A stretch of DNA of 64,000 bases from Shinella zoogloeoides (lineage in GTDB: Bacteria > Pseudomonadota > Alphaproteobacteria > Rhizobiales > Rhizobiaceae): the NCBI RefSeq assembly GCF_033705735.1, contig NZ_CP131130.1, positions 62,001 to 126,000 on the forward strand, read 5' to 3'. Each line of letters starts with the position of its first letter. Positions within the stretch are counted from its first letter, which is position 1. Shown one piece after another: positions 1 to 8,998 of this stretch. Made by a program: the position numbers and the translations under genes. The notes below the pieces were generated by a model. That model saw only the letters and a list, made by a program, of their open reading frames with translations, had not been told where the DNA came from and made no database searches.

Positions 1-41
1 AGAATGACTGCGCGGATGATCTCGCCGGGGGAATTTCCGAA

Positions 42-1526
42 ATGAGTATTTCCATACTATTGCTTATCGTCGCCGTGATCGGCGTGGCGGGCTATCTGGC
101 GGGCAGCTGGCGCGCCAATGCGCTTGCCGGCGGCAAGTCCTCCAGCCTGCATTCGCGGCCGGGCTACTACGGCGCCTTCGTCGCCATCTGGTCCATGCTG
201 CCGGCGGTCATCGTACTGCTGGTCTGGATCATCGCGAGCCCGATCTATATCGGCTCGACCGTCCGCGCCGGCTTCCCCGACGAGGTGAAGGCCGAGCCGC
301 AGGCGACGCAGAACCTCAACTACAACATGATCGGCGCCATCGCCCGCGGCTTCAGGCTGCTTTCGGTGGAAGAGCGCCAGGCGGTGTTCGCCGACGCCGC
401 GACCGCCCGCACGGTGCTCGCCGGCAAGGGCGTGCCGCTGGCGGCCGATCCCGCGCCCTACATGCTGAAGTCCGCCGACGACCTCAACCGCATGACCACG
501 ACCAGCAGCACCATCCTGTCGGCCCTCGTCATGCTTTCGGCCCTTGTCGGCGCCGTCCTCTCCTACCGCGCCATCGCGCCGCGTTTCCGCGCCCGCAATC
601 GCGTCGAGGGCGTGATGCTGGCGGCCCTGATCGGCGCCTCCTCCATCGCCATCCTGACGACGATCGGCATCGTCGCCTCGATGCTGACGGAGGCCACCCA
701 CTTCTTCAACATGGTTCCGGCCTGGGAGTTCTTCTTCGGCACGGTCTGGGATCCGCGCTTCGCCGCGGCGGGCGCGACGGCCTCCTCCGGCCAGTTCGGC
801 CTGCTTCCGCTGCTCGCCGGCACGCTCTATATCGGCTTCGTCGCCATGCTGGTCGCCGTGCCGGTCGGCCTCTTCGCCGCCATCTACATGTCGGAATATG
901 CCTCGCGCACCGTCCGCTCGGTCGCAAAGCCCCTGCTCGAAGTGCTCGCCGGCATCCCGACCATCGTCTACGGCTTCTTCGCCCTCATCACGGTCGGCCC
1001 GTTCCTGCGCGATATCTCCGCCCAGCTCAACGGCCTCGTCACGGGCAATTACTCGAACTTCATCCAGGCGCAGAGCGTCCTGACCGCCGGCTTCGTCATG
1101 GGCATCATGCTGATCCCCTACGTCTCCTCGCTGTCGGACGACATCATCACCGCCGTGCCGCGGGCGCTGCGTGACGGCTCGCTCGGCCTCGGCGCCACGC
1201 GCTCCGAAACGATCAAGCGCGTCATCCTGCCGGCGGCCCTGCCGGGCATCGTCGGCGCGCTGCTGATGACCGCCTCGCGCGCCATCGGCGAGACCATGAT
1301 CGTGGTGCTCGCCGCGGGCGTCGCCGCCCGCATGCAGCTCAATCCCTTCGAGCCGATGACGACGGTGACGGTCAAGATCGTCAACCAGCTGACGGGCGAC
1401 CTCGAATTCACCTCGCCGCAGACGCTGGTGGCCTTCGCGCTCGGCATCACGCTCTTCGTCATCACGCTTTGCCTCAACATCTACGCCCTTTACATCGTGC
1501 GCAAATACCGGGAGCAGTACGAATGA
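42..1526 (+). CDS. pstC: Phosphate ABC transporter permease PstC
   Basis: One of the two membrane channel subunits of the high-affinity PstSCAB phosphate importer in the inner membrane. The protein has 494 residues. It carries an N-terminal membrane segment (about 1-22), a second near 48-70, an extra-cytoplasmic loop, and a C-terminal permease core of several helices from about 255 onward. The core includes the binding-protein-dependent permease (EAA) loop around LGLGATRSETIKRVILPAAL. The long N-terminal extension compared with E. coli PstC is usual in rhizobia. A purine-rich GGGGGAA lies just ahead of the ATG. The stop overlaps the start of pstA, so the two are translationally coupled. pstS, normally upstream, lies outside the window. 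Confidence 0.96.
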   Translation: MSISILLLIVAVIGVAGYLAGSWRANALAGGKSSSLHSRPGYYGAFVAIWSMLPAVIVLLVWIIASPIYIGSTVRAGFPDEVKAEPQATQNLNYNMIGAIARGFRLLSVEERQAVFADAATARTVLAGKGVPLAADPAPYMLKSADDLNRMTTTSSTILSALVMLSALVGAVLSYRAIAPRFRARNRVEGVMLAALIGASSIAILTTIGIVASMLTEATHFFNMVPAWEFFFGTVWDPRFAAAGATASSGQFGLLPLLAGTLYIGFVAMLVAVPVGLFAAIYMSEYASRTVRSVAKPLLEVLAGIPTIVYGFFALITVGPFLRDISAQLNGLVTGNYSNFIQAQSVLTAGFVMGIMLIPYVSSLSDDIITAVPRALRDGSLGLGATRSETIKRVILPAALPGIVGALLMTASRAIGETMIVVLAAGVAARMQLNPFEPMTTVTVKIVNQLTGDLEFTSPQTLVAFALGITLFVITLCLNIYALYIVRKYREQYE

Positions 1527-2854
1527 GCCAGGTCTCCCCCATGTCCTCCACGAGCCCCGCCATCGGCATCTCCGCCGCGCCCGAACGCCGCGATATCGGC
1601 CTTCGTCGCCGCTATGCCGCCGAACGCCGCTTCCGCCTCTTCGGCATGGCCGCCATCGGTTTCGGCCTGCTCTTCCTCTTCCTCCTGCTGTTCTCAGTGG
1701 TCTCCAAAGGCTACACGGCGTTCCAGCAGTCGATGATCACGATCCCGGTCGAGTTCTCCGAACAGATCATCGACAAGAACAACGAGCGCGCCACGAACCC
1801 GCAGAAGCTGGTCTCGGCCAATTACCCGGTCGTCGCCCGCAATGCGCTCGCCAAGGTCCTCGGCGTCAGCGAGGACGACCGCGCCGGCCTGAAGGCCGTC
1901 AACGGCATGATCTCGGACAGCGTCCGCGTCCAGTTCCGCAACCTCGTCACCGCCGATCCTTCCATCATCGGCACGACGCAGACCGTGACCTTCCTCGCCC
2001 ACGGCGATCTCGACTCTGCCTTCAAGGGCCAGATCGACCTCTCCGTGCCGGAAAACAACCGCAAGGTCTCCGACAAGCAGGTCGGCTGGATGAACACGCT
2101 TGCCGAAAGCGGCGCGCTCTCCAAGCACTTCAACACCGGCCTCTTCGTTAACGGCGCATCGAGCCGTCCGGAAGCCGCCGGCGTCGGCGTCGCACTCGTC
2201 GGCTCGCTCTACATGATGCTGATCGTGCTCGTGCTGTCGCTGCCCATCGGCGTCGCCGCCTCGATCTATCTGGAAGAGTTCGCCCCGAAGAACCGCTTCA
2301 CGGACCTCATCGAGGTGAACATCAACAACCTCGCGGCCGTGCCCTCCATCGTCTACGGTCTGCTGGGCCTTGCCGTCTTCGTCAACTTCGCGGGCTTCCC
2401 GCGCTCGGCGGCCCTCGTCGGCGGCCTGGTGCTGACGCTGATGACGCTGCCGACGATCATCATCGCGACCCGCGCGGCGCTGAAGGCCGTGCCCCCGTCG
2501 ATTCGCTCGGCGGCGCTGGGCCTCGGCGCCTCGAAGATGCAGACCGTGTTCCACCACGTCCTGCCGCTCGCCATGCCCGGCATCCTGACGGGCACGATCA
2601 TCGGCCTTGCCCACGCGCTGGGCGAGACCGCGCCGCTCCTCCTCATCGGCATGGTCGCCTTCGTCGCCGACGTCCCGGCAACGCCCCTCGATCCGTCGAC
2701 GGCGCTTCCGGTGCAGATCTACATGTGGGCGAACGAGGCCGAGCGCGCCTTCGTGGAGCGCACGTCGGGAGCCATCATCGTGCTCCTCATCTTCCTCATC
2801 CTCATGAACGTCGGCGCCATCCTGCTGCGCCGCCGCTTCGAACGGCGCTGGTAG
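1523..2854 (+). CDS. pstA: Phosphate ABC transporter permease PstA
   Basis: Second permease subunit of the Pst phosphate importer, pairing with PstC across the inner membrane. I chose the ATG at 1523 because it overlaps the pstC stop (ATGA). An upstream in-frame start at 1469 would lie inside pstC. The 443-residue product has a cytoplasmic basic N-terminus, a membrane helix near 40-62, a long extra-cytoplasmic region to about 230, then a five- or six-helix permease core. The core holds the loop [20 protein letters not shown], which contacts PstB. Length and layout match rhizobial PstA. It is followed after 13 bases by pstB. Confidence 0.96.
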   Translation: MSQVSPMSSTSPAIGISAAPERRDIGLRRRYAAERRFRLFGMAAIGFGLLFLFLLLFSVVSKGYTAFQQSMITIPVEFSEQIIDKNNERATNPQKLVSANYPVVARNALAKVLGVSEDDRAGLKAVNGMISDSVRVQFRNLVTADPSIIGTTQTVTFLAHGDLDSAFKGQIDLSVPENNRKVSDKQVGWMNTLAESGALSKHFNTGLFVNGASSRPEAAGVGVALVGSLYMMLIVLVLSLPIGVAASIYLEEFAPKNRFTDLIEVNINNLAAVPSIVYGLLGLAVFVNFAGFPRSAALVGGLVLTLMTLPTIIIATRAALKAVPPSIRSAALGLGASKMQTVFHHVLPLAMPGILTGTIIGLAHALGETAPLLLIGMVAFVADVPATPLDPSTALPVQIYMWANEAERAFVERTSGAIIVLLIFLILMNVGAILLRRRFERRW

Positions 2855-2867
2855 AAGGACCGATCCT

Positions 2868-3683
2868 ATGAACATGATGTCAGAAGCAGCAGTCGAGAAA
2901 GCGCTGGACAAGAAAATGAACGACATTTCCTACAAGATGATCGGCAAGGACGTCTCGGTCTATTACGGCGAGAAGCGCGCCCTCTACGACGTCAACCTCA
3001 ATGTCCGCGAGAACACCGTGACCGCCCTCATCGGCCCGTCGGGCTGCGGCAAGTCGACGTTCCTGCGCACGCTGAACCGCATGAACGATACCATCGACGG
3101 CTGCCGCGTCACCGGCCGCATCACGCTCGACACGGACGATATCTACGATCCGAACATCGACGTGGTGGAGCTGCGCGCGCGCGTCGGCATGGTCTTCCAG
3201 AAGCCGAACCCGTTCCCGAAGTCGATCTACGAGAACGTCGCCTACGGCCCGCGCATCCACGGCCTTGCGAAAGCCAAGGCCGACATGGACGCCATCGTCG
3301 AGCAGAGCCTCCAGAAGGCGGGTCTGTGGAACGAAGTGAAGGATCGCCTGCATGAAAGCGGCACCGGCCTTTCCGGCGGCCAGCAGCAGCGCCTGTGCAT
3401 CGCCCGCGCCGTCGCCGTCAGCCCGGAAGTCATCCTGATGGACGAGCCCTGCTCGGCGCTCGACCCCATCGCGACCGCCAAGGTCGAGGAGCTGATCCAC
3501 GAGCTGCGCGCCAACTTCACCATCGTCATCGTGACGCACTCCATGCAGCAGGCGGCCCGCGTCTCGCAGCGCACCGCCATGTTCCACCTCGGCAACCTCG
3601 TCGAGGAGAACGACACCGACAAGATGTTCACCAACCCGGACGACCAGCGCACGCAGGACTACATCATGGGCCGCTTCGGCTGA
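2868..3683 (+). CDS. pstB: Phosphate ABC transporter ATP-binding protein PstB
   Basis: Cytoplasmic ATPase that powers PstCA. The 271-residue protein has Walker A (GPSGCGKST, about residues 56-64), the ABC signature LSGGQQQR (about 167) and Walker B VILMDEP. The H-loop histidine lies in [11 protein letters not shown]. PstB typically carries the conserved [17 protein letters not shown] segment after the Q-loop, and this is present. A short N-terminal extension of about 20 residues before the core is common in the order. It sits 13 bases after pstA and 50 bases before phoU, as the third visible gene of the pst-pho operon. Confidence 0.97.
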   Translation: MNMMSEAAVEKALDKKMNDISYKMIGKDVSVYYGEKRALYDVNLNVRENTVTALIGPSGCGKSTFLRTLNRMNDTIDGCRVTGRITLDTDDIYDPNIDVVELRARVGMVFQKPNPFPKSIYENVAYGPRIHGLAKAKADMDAIVEQSLQKAGLWNEVKDRLHESGTGLSGGQQQRLCIARAVAVSPEVILMDEPCSALDPIATAKVEELIHELRANFTIVIVTHSMQQAARVSQRTAMFHLGNLVEENDTDKMFTNPDDQRTQDYIMGRFG

Positions 3684-3733
3684 CGTTCTTGTCGCCAAAG
3701 CCCCGAATGTCCGCGCGCATCAAGGATAAAGCC

Positions 3734-4462
3734 ATGACATCGACCCATATCGTCTCGATCTATGACGAAGAACTGAAGTACCTCTCCCGCCGCATCTCCG
3801 AGATGGGCGGCACCGCCGAGCAGATGGTGTCCGAATCCGTCCGCGCCCTCGTCACCGCGGATGCGGCGCTGGCCCAGAAGGTCATCTCGGAAGACGTGAT
3901 CCTCGACAATGCCGAGCGCCAGATCAACGAGAAGGCCATCGTCACCATCGCCAAGCGCCAGCCGATGGCGGCGGACCTGCGCGAGATCATGGGCACGATC
4001 CGCATCGCGGCCGAGCTGGAGCGCGTCGGCGACCTCGGCAAGAACACCGCCAAGCGCGTCATCGCCGTGCAGAGCTCGGGCATGCCCCGCAAGCTCGCCC
4101 GCGGCCTGGAGCACCTGGCCGAGCTCGCCCTGATGCAGCTCAAGGAAGTGCTCGACGTCTTCGCCACCCGCTCGGTGGACAAGGCCAAGGCCATCCGCGA
4201 GCGCGACGACGAGATCGACGCGATCTACACCTCGCTGTTCCGCGAACTCCTGACCTACATGATGGAAGACCCGCGCAACATCACGCCCTGCACCCATCTC
4301 CTGTTCTGCGCCAAGAACATCGAGCGCATCGGTGACCACGCGACCAACATCGCCGAAACCATCTATTACATGGCGACCGGCTCGCAGCCGGAAGGCGAGC
4401 GTCCGAAGGACGATACCTCGACCTCCGTCGTTGCCGCCGACGTTGCCGACGCCTCCGAGTAA
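3734..4462 (+). CDS. phoU: Phosphate signalling protein PhoU
   Basis: PhoU links PstB activity to the PhoR/PhoB two-component system and restrains phosphate uptake and Pho regulon expression when phosphate is plentiful. The 242-residue all-helical protein has two PhoU repeats (about 15-105 and 120-205). Each has the acidic metal-binding helix pattern seen in E-x-x-x-D, for example ELERVGDLGKN and NIERIGDHATNIAE. I chose the ATG at 3734, preceded by AAGGA with 7 bases of spacing. An ATG at 3707 would add nine residues. It lies between pstB and phoB in the canonical rhizobial order. Confidence 0.96.
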   Translation: MTSTHIVSIYDEELKYLSRRISEMGGTAEQMVSESVRALVTADAALAQKVISEDVILDNAERQINEKAIVTIAKRQPMAADLREIMGTIRIAAELERVGDLGKNTAKRVIAVQSSGMPRKLARGLEHLAELALMQLKEVLDVFATRSVDKAKAIRERDDEIDAIYTSLFRELLTYMMEDPRNITPCTHLLFCAKNIERIGDHATNIAETIYYMATGSQPEGERPKDDTSTSVVAADVADASE

Positions 4463-4480
4463 GCGAGTAGGGTTCGATAC

Positions 4481-5164
4481 ATGGTGCCCAGAATAGCCGT
4501 CGTCGAAGACGAGGAGGCGCTCAGCGTCCTCCTGCGCTACAACCTCGAAGCCGAGGGCTTCGAGGTCGACACGATCCTCTCCGGCGACGAGGCCGAGATG
4601 CGTCTGCAGGAGCGCATGCCGGACCTTCTCATCCTCGACTGGATGCTGCCCGGCGTTTCCGGCATCGAGCTCTGCCGGCGCCTGCGCCAGCGGCCCGAGA
4701 CCGAGCGCCTGCCGATCATCATGCTGACGGCGCGCGGCGAGGAGAGCGAGCGCGTGCGCGGCCTTGCCACCGGCGCGGACGACTATGTGGTGAAGCCCTT
4801 CTCGACGCCGGAGCTGGTCGCCCGCGTGCGCGCCATGCTGCGCAGGGCCAAGCCCGAGGTCGTCTCGACGGTGCTGCGCTGCGGCGACATCGAGCTCGAC
4901 CGCGACACGCACCGCGTCCACCGCCGCACCCGCGAAGTCCGCCTCGGCCCGACGGAATTCCGCCTCCTGGAATTCCTGATGACGTCGCCCGGCCGCGTCT
5001 TCTCGCGCTCGCAGCTCCTTGACGGCGTCTGGGGCCACGACATCTATGTCGACGAGCGTACCGTCGACGTCCATGTCGGCCGCCTGCGCAAGGCGCTCAA
5101 CTTCGCCAATATGCAGGATGTCATCCGCACGGTCCGCGGTGCCGGCTACTCGCTGGAAACCTGA
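4481..5164 (+). CDS. phoB: Phosphate regulon response regulator PhoB
   Basis: DNA-binding response regulator that activates Pho-box promoters after phosphorylation by PhoR. The 227-residue product has an N-terminal receiver domain (acidic pocket VEDEE, phospho-acceptor Asp in LILDWMLPG, Lys in VVKPFS). The C-terminal OmpR/PhoB winged helix ends in RTVDVHVGRLRKAL and VRGAGYSLE. It follows phoU by 18 bases and is the last gene of the operon. A short hairpin and a stronger bidirectional terminator follow. PhoR is not in the window. Confidence 0.96.
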   Translation: MVPRIAVVEDEEALSVLLRYNLEAEGFEVDTILSGDEAEMRLQERMPDLLILDWMLPGVSGIELCRRLRQRPETERLPIIMLTARGEESERVRGLATGADDYVVKPFSTPELVARVRAMLRRAKPEVVSTVLRCGDIELDRDTHRVHRRTREVRLGPTEFRLLEFLMTSPGRVFSRSQLLDGVWGHDIYVDERTVDVHVGRLRKALNFANMQDVIRTVRGAGYSLET

Positions 5165-5195
5165 CCGGACGAACTTCCTCCCAAGGACGGAAATG

Positions 5196-5220
5196 GGCCC
5201 TTCGGGGCCTGTTTGCGTTT
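5196..5220 (+). terminator. Weak hairpin after phoB
   Basis: A GGCCC/GGGCC stem closed by a TTCG tetraloop is followed by TGTTTGCGTTT, about 30 bases after the phoB stop. The stem is only five pairs and the T-run is interrupted, so it may be a weak terminator or an RNA-stabilising hairpin. Confidence 0.4.
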
Positions 5221-5377
5221 AGGAGGCTTCCGGCCAGCGCTTCTGGCAAACCCGAAACCCTCTCCTTCATGCTCCGGCCCGTCCCGAGCATCTGCAACGT
5301 TTCTGTTTTCCGATGCGTTGGCAGATCCTCGGCACAAGGCCGAGGACGACGTTGACGGAGGAGCGAGGGCCGTCAAC

Positions 5378-5410
5378 AAAAAGGCCGGCGTTTCCGCCGG
5401 CCTCTTTTTC
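5378..5410. terminator. Bidirectional rho-independent terminator
   Basis: A nine-pair stem AGGCCGGCG / CGCCGGCCT with a TTTC loop has five A on its left and TCTTTTT on its right. It can stop phoB transcripts on the plus strand and chemoreceptor transcripts on the minus strand. An eight-base inverted repeat GTTGACGG / CCGTCAAC lies immediately to the left (5351-5376). Confidence 0.8.
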
Positions 5411-5430
5411 TTCATTCCTGTCGCCAGGTC

Positions 5431-7767
5431 TCAGAACTCTTCCCAGTCATCCTGCGCGAGCGCCGTGTTGCCGGCGACCTGCGGGATGGCGCGGGCCGCG
5501 CTGCGCGGGGCCTGGTAGGCGGCACGCTGCGGCTGGGCCTGCGGGCGCATGGCCTGCTGGACCGGCTGCTGGGCGGCCATGGCCGCGGCGCCGGCGCGGA
5601 AGCGGGCGACAAGCGCCTTCAGCGTCTGCGCCTCGTCGTTGAGCGCCATCGAGGCGGCGGTGGTTTCCTCCACCATCGCGGCGTTCTGCTGCGTGACCTG
5701 GTCCATCTGGTTGACGGCCGAGTTGATCTCCTTGAGGCCGACGGCCTGCTCGGAGGCCGAGGACGAGATCTGGCGGATGAGGCCGTTGATCTGGATGACC
5801 TGCTCGGCGATGTTCTCCAGCGCGCCGCCGGCCTTGCCGACGAGATCGACACCCTCGCGGACCTGCACCTCGGAGGTGTTGATCAGTGTCTTGATCTCCT
5901 TGGCGGCATTGGCCGAGCGCTGGGCGAGTTCACGCACTTCCTGGGCGACGACCGCGAAGCCCTTGCCGGCTTCGCCGGCACGCGCCGCTTCCACGCCCGC
6001 ATTGAGCGCAAGAAGGTTGGTCTGGAAGGCGATGTCGTCGATGACGCCGATGATGTTGGAGATCTCGTGCGAGGAGCTTTCGATGCCGCGCATGGCGTCG
6101 ATCGCCTTCTGCACCACTTCGCCGGACTTGCTGGCGTCGTTGCTGGCCGTATCGACGGACTTGGCGGCGACGCGGGCGTTCTCGGCGCTGGAATTGACCT
6201 GCGAGGTCAATTCGTCGAGCGCCGCGGCGGTCTCCTCCAGGCTGGCCGCCTGCTGCTCGGTGCGGTGCGAAAGGTCGGCCGCGCCCTTGGAGATCTCGCT
6301 CGTGCCGCCGCCGATATTGCCGACCGAGGCGTTGACCGTCTGGATCGTCTCCTCGAGGCTGGCGATGGCCGAGTTGAAATCGGTCTTGAGCTTGCCGTAC
6401 TCGCCCGGGAAGTCGCCGGAAAGACGGAAGGTCAGGTTGCCGGACGAAAGCTGGGCGAGGCCGTCGCCGAGACGGGCGACGATGTCGCGCTGCAGGGCGC
6501 TTGCCTCAGTGCGCTCGGCTTCCGAACGGTTGCGTTCGGCTTCGGTGAGCTGGCGCTGGTTGGTGGCTTCGGCTTCGAGGCGCTTGGTATCGGCGAGCTG
6601 GTGGCGGAAGCCTTCGAGGGCCTTTGCTACCGAACCCGTCTCGTCCGAGCGCTGCTGGCCGGAGACCGGCTGCGTATAGACGCCGTCGCTGAGCGTCGCG
6701 ACGTCGCTGACGAGGCCGGCGAGCGGCTTCTGCACGAAGAAGCGCACGGCGAAATAGAGGCCGGCCAGCACGGCGCCGAGCACGAGGAGGCCGCCGACGA
6801 TCATCATCGTGGTCTGTTCGTGGATCGGGGCGGTGATTGCCGCGCGCGGCACGTCGACGAGGACGACCCAGCTCGTGTTGATGTCCGGCAGGGCGAAGGG
6901 ATAGACGACGCGGTCGAAGGCGGAAAGCTCGCCGAAGGAAAGGTTCTCGACGCGGCCGGCCTCGCCGCTGGCGAGCGCCTTCTTGACGACATCGAGGCCC
7001 TCGCCGTCATATTCCTTCATCAGGAGGTCTTCGGTGGGGGCGACGATCCATTTGCCGGTCTGGGAGAGGAGCAGCACGCGGCCTTCGCCGAAGGGCTTGA
7101 GCTTGCTGAGCTTGTCGTAGAGCGTCTTCAGCGAGACGTCGATGCCGGTGACGCCGATGCGCTTGCCGCCGGAGACGACCGGGAAGGCGATCGAGGCCAT
7201 GGTGAAGCCTTCACCGGTGGAGCTTTCCTTGTAGGGCTGGCTCATCGCGCCCTTGCCGCTGCCGGCGGCGAGTGCATACCACTCGGCCTTGTAGTCGGAT
7301 TCGAAGGTGGAGAGCGTGATCGAGCCGTCCTTGCGCTTCGTCCAGTAGGGGTTGAACGAGCCGTCCTTGAAGGTGCCGGTCGCCAGATCCTCGGCCGTCT
7401 CGCGCGACTTGCCGTCGAAGGCATTCGGCTCCTCGGCGAACCAGCTTCCGAGCGCGAAGCTGTTCTTCTCCGCATTCGCCTTGATGATGTCGACGACTTC
7501 CTTGCGGTCGAAATGCCCGCCGGAATGGCCTTGCTCGATCACACCGGCCATGGAGCGCGCGGCGCTCGCGAGCTGGCCGATATCGGTCGCGATGTCGGAT
7601 GCGATCGCCTTGGCCTCCGTATCGGCCTCCGAATAGACGAGATCGGCGACGCGGTTCTGGGACTGGCTGATGAGAACGGTATTGGACGCGAGCATGACGA
7701 GGGCAATCGTGCCGCCCGTGACCGCGATGAGCTTCGTCGCAAGCGACTTGGCCTGGAACTTGAACAT
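5431..7767 (-). CDS. Methyl-accepting chemotaxis protein with Cache sensor
   Basis: Transmembrane chemoreceptor that senses a periplasmic ligand and controls CheA. I chose the ATG at 7767, preceded by TGAGGA; an upstream in-frame ATG would add 25 unlikely residues. The 778-residue product has a membrane helix near 12-34 and a large periplasmic dCache-type domain (about 40-300). A second helix lies near 305-327, followed by HAMP and a second HAMP-like segment near 440-490. The cytoplasmic MCP signalling domain has the hairpin tip IDDIAFQTNLLALNAGVEAA. The C-terminus ends DDWEEF, resembling the xWxxF tether for CheR/CheB. Ligand cannot be told. It is a single gene in its own transcription unit. 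Confidence 0.93.
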   Translation of the reverse strand: MFKFQAKSLATKLIAVTGGTIALVMLASNTVLISQSQNRVADLVYSEADTEAKAIASDIATDIGQLASAARSMAGVIEQGHSGGHFDRKEVVDIIKANAEKNSFALGSWFAEEPNAFDGKSRETAEDLATGTFKDGSFNPYWTKRKDGSITLSTFESDYKAEWYALAAGSGKGAMSQPYKESSTGEGFTMASIAFPVVSGGKRIGVTGIDVSLKTLYDKLSKLKPFGEGRVLLLSQTGKWIVAPTEDLLMKEYDGEGLDVVKKALASGEAGRVENLSFGELSAFDRVVYPFALPDINTSWVVLVDVPRAAITAPIHEQTTMMIVGGLLVLGAVLAGLYFAVRFFVQKPLAGLVSDVATLSDGVYTQPVSGQQRSDETGSVAKALEGFRHQLADTKRLEAEATNQRQLTEAERNRSEAERTEASALQRDIVARLGDGLAQLSSGNLTFRLSGDFPGEYGKLKTDFNSAIASLEETIQTVNASVGNIGGGTSEISKGAADLSHRTEQQAASLEETAAALDELTSQVNSSAENARVAAKSVDTASNDASKSGEVVQKAIDAMRGIESSSHEISNIIGVIDDIAFQTNLLALNAGVEAARAGEAGKGFAVVAQEVRELAQRSANAAKEIKTLINTSEVQVREGVDLVGKAGGALENIAEQVIQINGLIRQISSSASEQAVGLKEINSAVNQMDQVTQQNAAMVEETTAASMALNDEAQTLKALVARFRAGAAAMAAQQPVQQAMRPQAQPQRAAYQAPRSAARAIPQVAGNTALAQDDWEEF

Positions 7768-7978
7768 GAAATCCTCACGATGGGATATGTCCGCGGCCGC
7801 CGGCCGCGAAGGGGGCACACTCGATTGCGGGGTCTCCATCATGGAGTGCGGGGCGCGCGACCAGCGCCAGAGACGGTCCGGCCTGTCGAAGGCGGCATCT
7901 GGTGATTTCAGTAACCGGTAGAATATTAATAAAAAGCCAAGTTTCGAGGCTTCGAACTGCGCCGACAGGCTGAATTTT

Positions 7979-8006
7979 CAGGCGTCGCGGCAAAATGCGA
8001 CGCCTG
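7979..8006. repeat. Perfect 10-base-pair inverted repeat
   Basis: CAGGCGTCGC and GCGACGCCTG flank an eight-base loop between the chemoreceptor start and the ribokinase stop. There is no T-run on either side, so it is not a standard intrinsic terminator. It could stabilise the ribokinase 3' end or be a protein-binding site. Confidence 0.5.
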
Positions 8007-8051
8007 ATATAGGCTCGGCGAAACCGACTGACGCGGCGGTTGTGCCGCCCG

Positions 8052-8954
8052 TCAGACCATCGCGTCGACGGCGGAGGCGAAGGGAATGGAGGGCTGCGCT
8101 CCGGGCTTGAGGCAGGCGAGCGAGCCGGCGACCGCTGCGCGGCGCAGCGCATCCTTGAAGGCAAGGCCGGCATCGAGCGAGGCGGCGAGATAGCCGCAGA
8201 ACGTATCGCCCGCCCCGACGGTGTCGACGGGCTCGATCTTGAGGCCCATCGCGCGGAAGATCTCGTTCTTGCGGATGGCGACGACACCGTCGGCGCCGAG
8301 CGTCACGATGATCGTCTGGCCGCTCTCGGCATGCAGGCGCCGCATGGTCGCCTCGCGCTCTTCGTCCGAAAGCTCGCCCTTGCCGACGAAGAGGTCGAAC
8401 TCCGTCTCGTTGGCGACTAGGATGTCGGCCATCGCGCCGAGCGTCTTGGTGGCGGCGCTGAACGGGGCGATGTTGACGATGGAGATGACGCCCTTCTGCC
8501 TGGCGGCGGCGAGCGCGGCCTCGATGGAGGTGTTGGGGATCTCGAATTGCAGCATCAGATAGTCGCCGCGCGTCATCGCGCCGACCGCGCGGCGTGCATC
8601 CTCCTCGCTGACGGTGCCGTTGGCGCCCGGCACGACGACGATGACATTCTCGCCGTCGCCCTCGGCCACGAGGATATGGGCGGTGCCGGTCGCTTCCGCC
8701 GCCGAGCGCACGGCATTGAGATCGACGGCGGCGTCGGCGAGGAGGGCGAGCGCCTGGCTCCCCAGCCGGTCGTCGCCGACGGCGCCGGCCATGCGCACCA
8801 TGGAGCCGGCGCGGCGGGCGGCGAGTGCCTGGTTGGCGCCCTTGCCGCCGGCGGCGGTGGTGAAGCTGGTGCCCATCACCGTCTCGCCCGGTTTCGGCAG
8901 GCGTTCAGGCGTTGCGATGAGGTCCATGTTGATGGAACCGAGAACGGTGATCAT
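8052..8954 (-). CDS. rbsK: Ribokinase (PfkB family)
   Basis: Cytoplasmic kinase expected to phosphorylate D-ribose to ribose 5-phosphate with ATP. The 300-residue product begins with the ribokinase pattern GSINMDLIATPERLPKPGET and has the substrate-loop GGKGANQA (about 37-44). It also has the PfkB signature VDTVGAGDTFCGYLA, with the catalytic Asp in GAGDTF. Length matches RbsK (about 300-310). It lies 44 bases after rmuC on the same strand and may be co-transcribed with it. No ribose transporter is nearby, so the exact pentose substrate is inferred from sequence class only. Confidence 0.88.
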   Translation of the reverse strand: MITVLGSINMDLIATPERLPKPGETVMGTSFTTAAGGKGANQALAARRAGSMVRMAGAVGDDRLGSQALALLADAAVDLNAVRSAAEATGTAHILVAEGDGENVIVVVPGANGTVSEEDARRAVGAMTRGDYLMLQFEIPNTSIEAALAAARQKGVISIVNIAPFSAATKTLGAMADILVANETEFDLFVGKGELSDEEREATMRRLHAESGQTIIVTLGADGVVAIRKNEIFRAMGLKIEPVDTVGAGDTFCGYLAASLDAGLAFKDALRRAAVAGSLACLKPGAQPSIPFASAVDAMV

Positions 8955-8998
8955 GAGAGCTGCCCCTTGTCGTTTCCGCCGGACACTGCCCGAGGCGG

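Noticed and set aside
4481..5164. PhoB gene as a different OmpR-family regulator
   Set aside because: The pst-phoU context and the C-terminal sequence both fit PhoB, so no alternative is needed.
6067..7905. A 612-codon plus-strand frame opposite the first chemoreceptor
   Set aside because: Composition is that of a reverse-frame shadow; the minus strand encodes a complete chemoreceptor with all domains.
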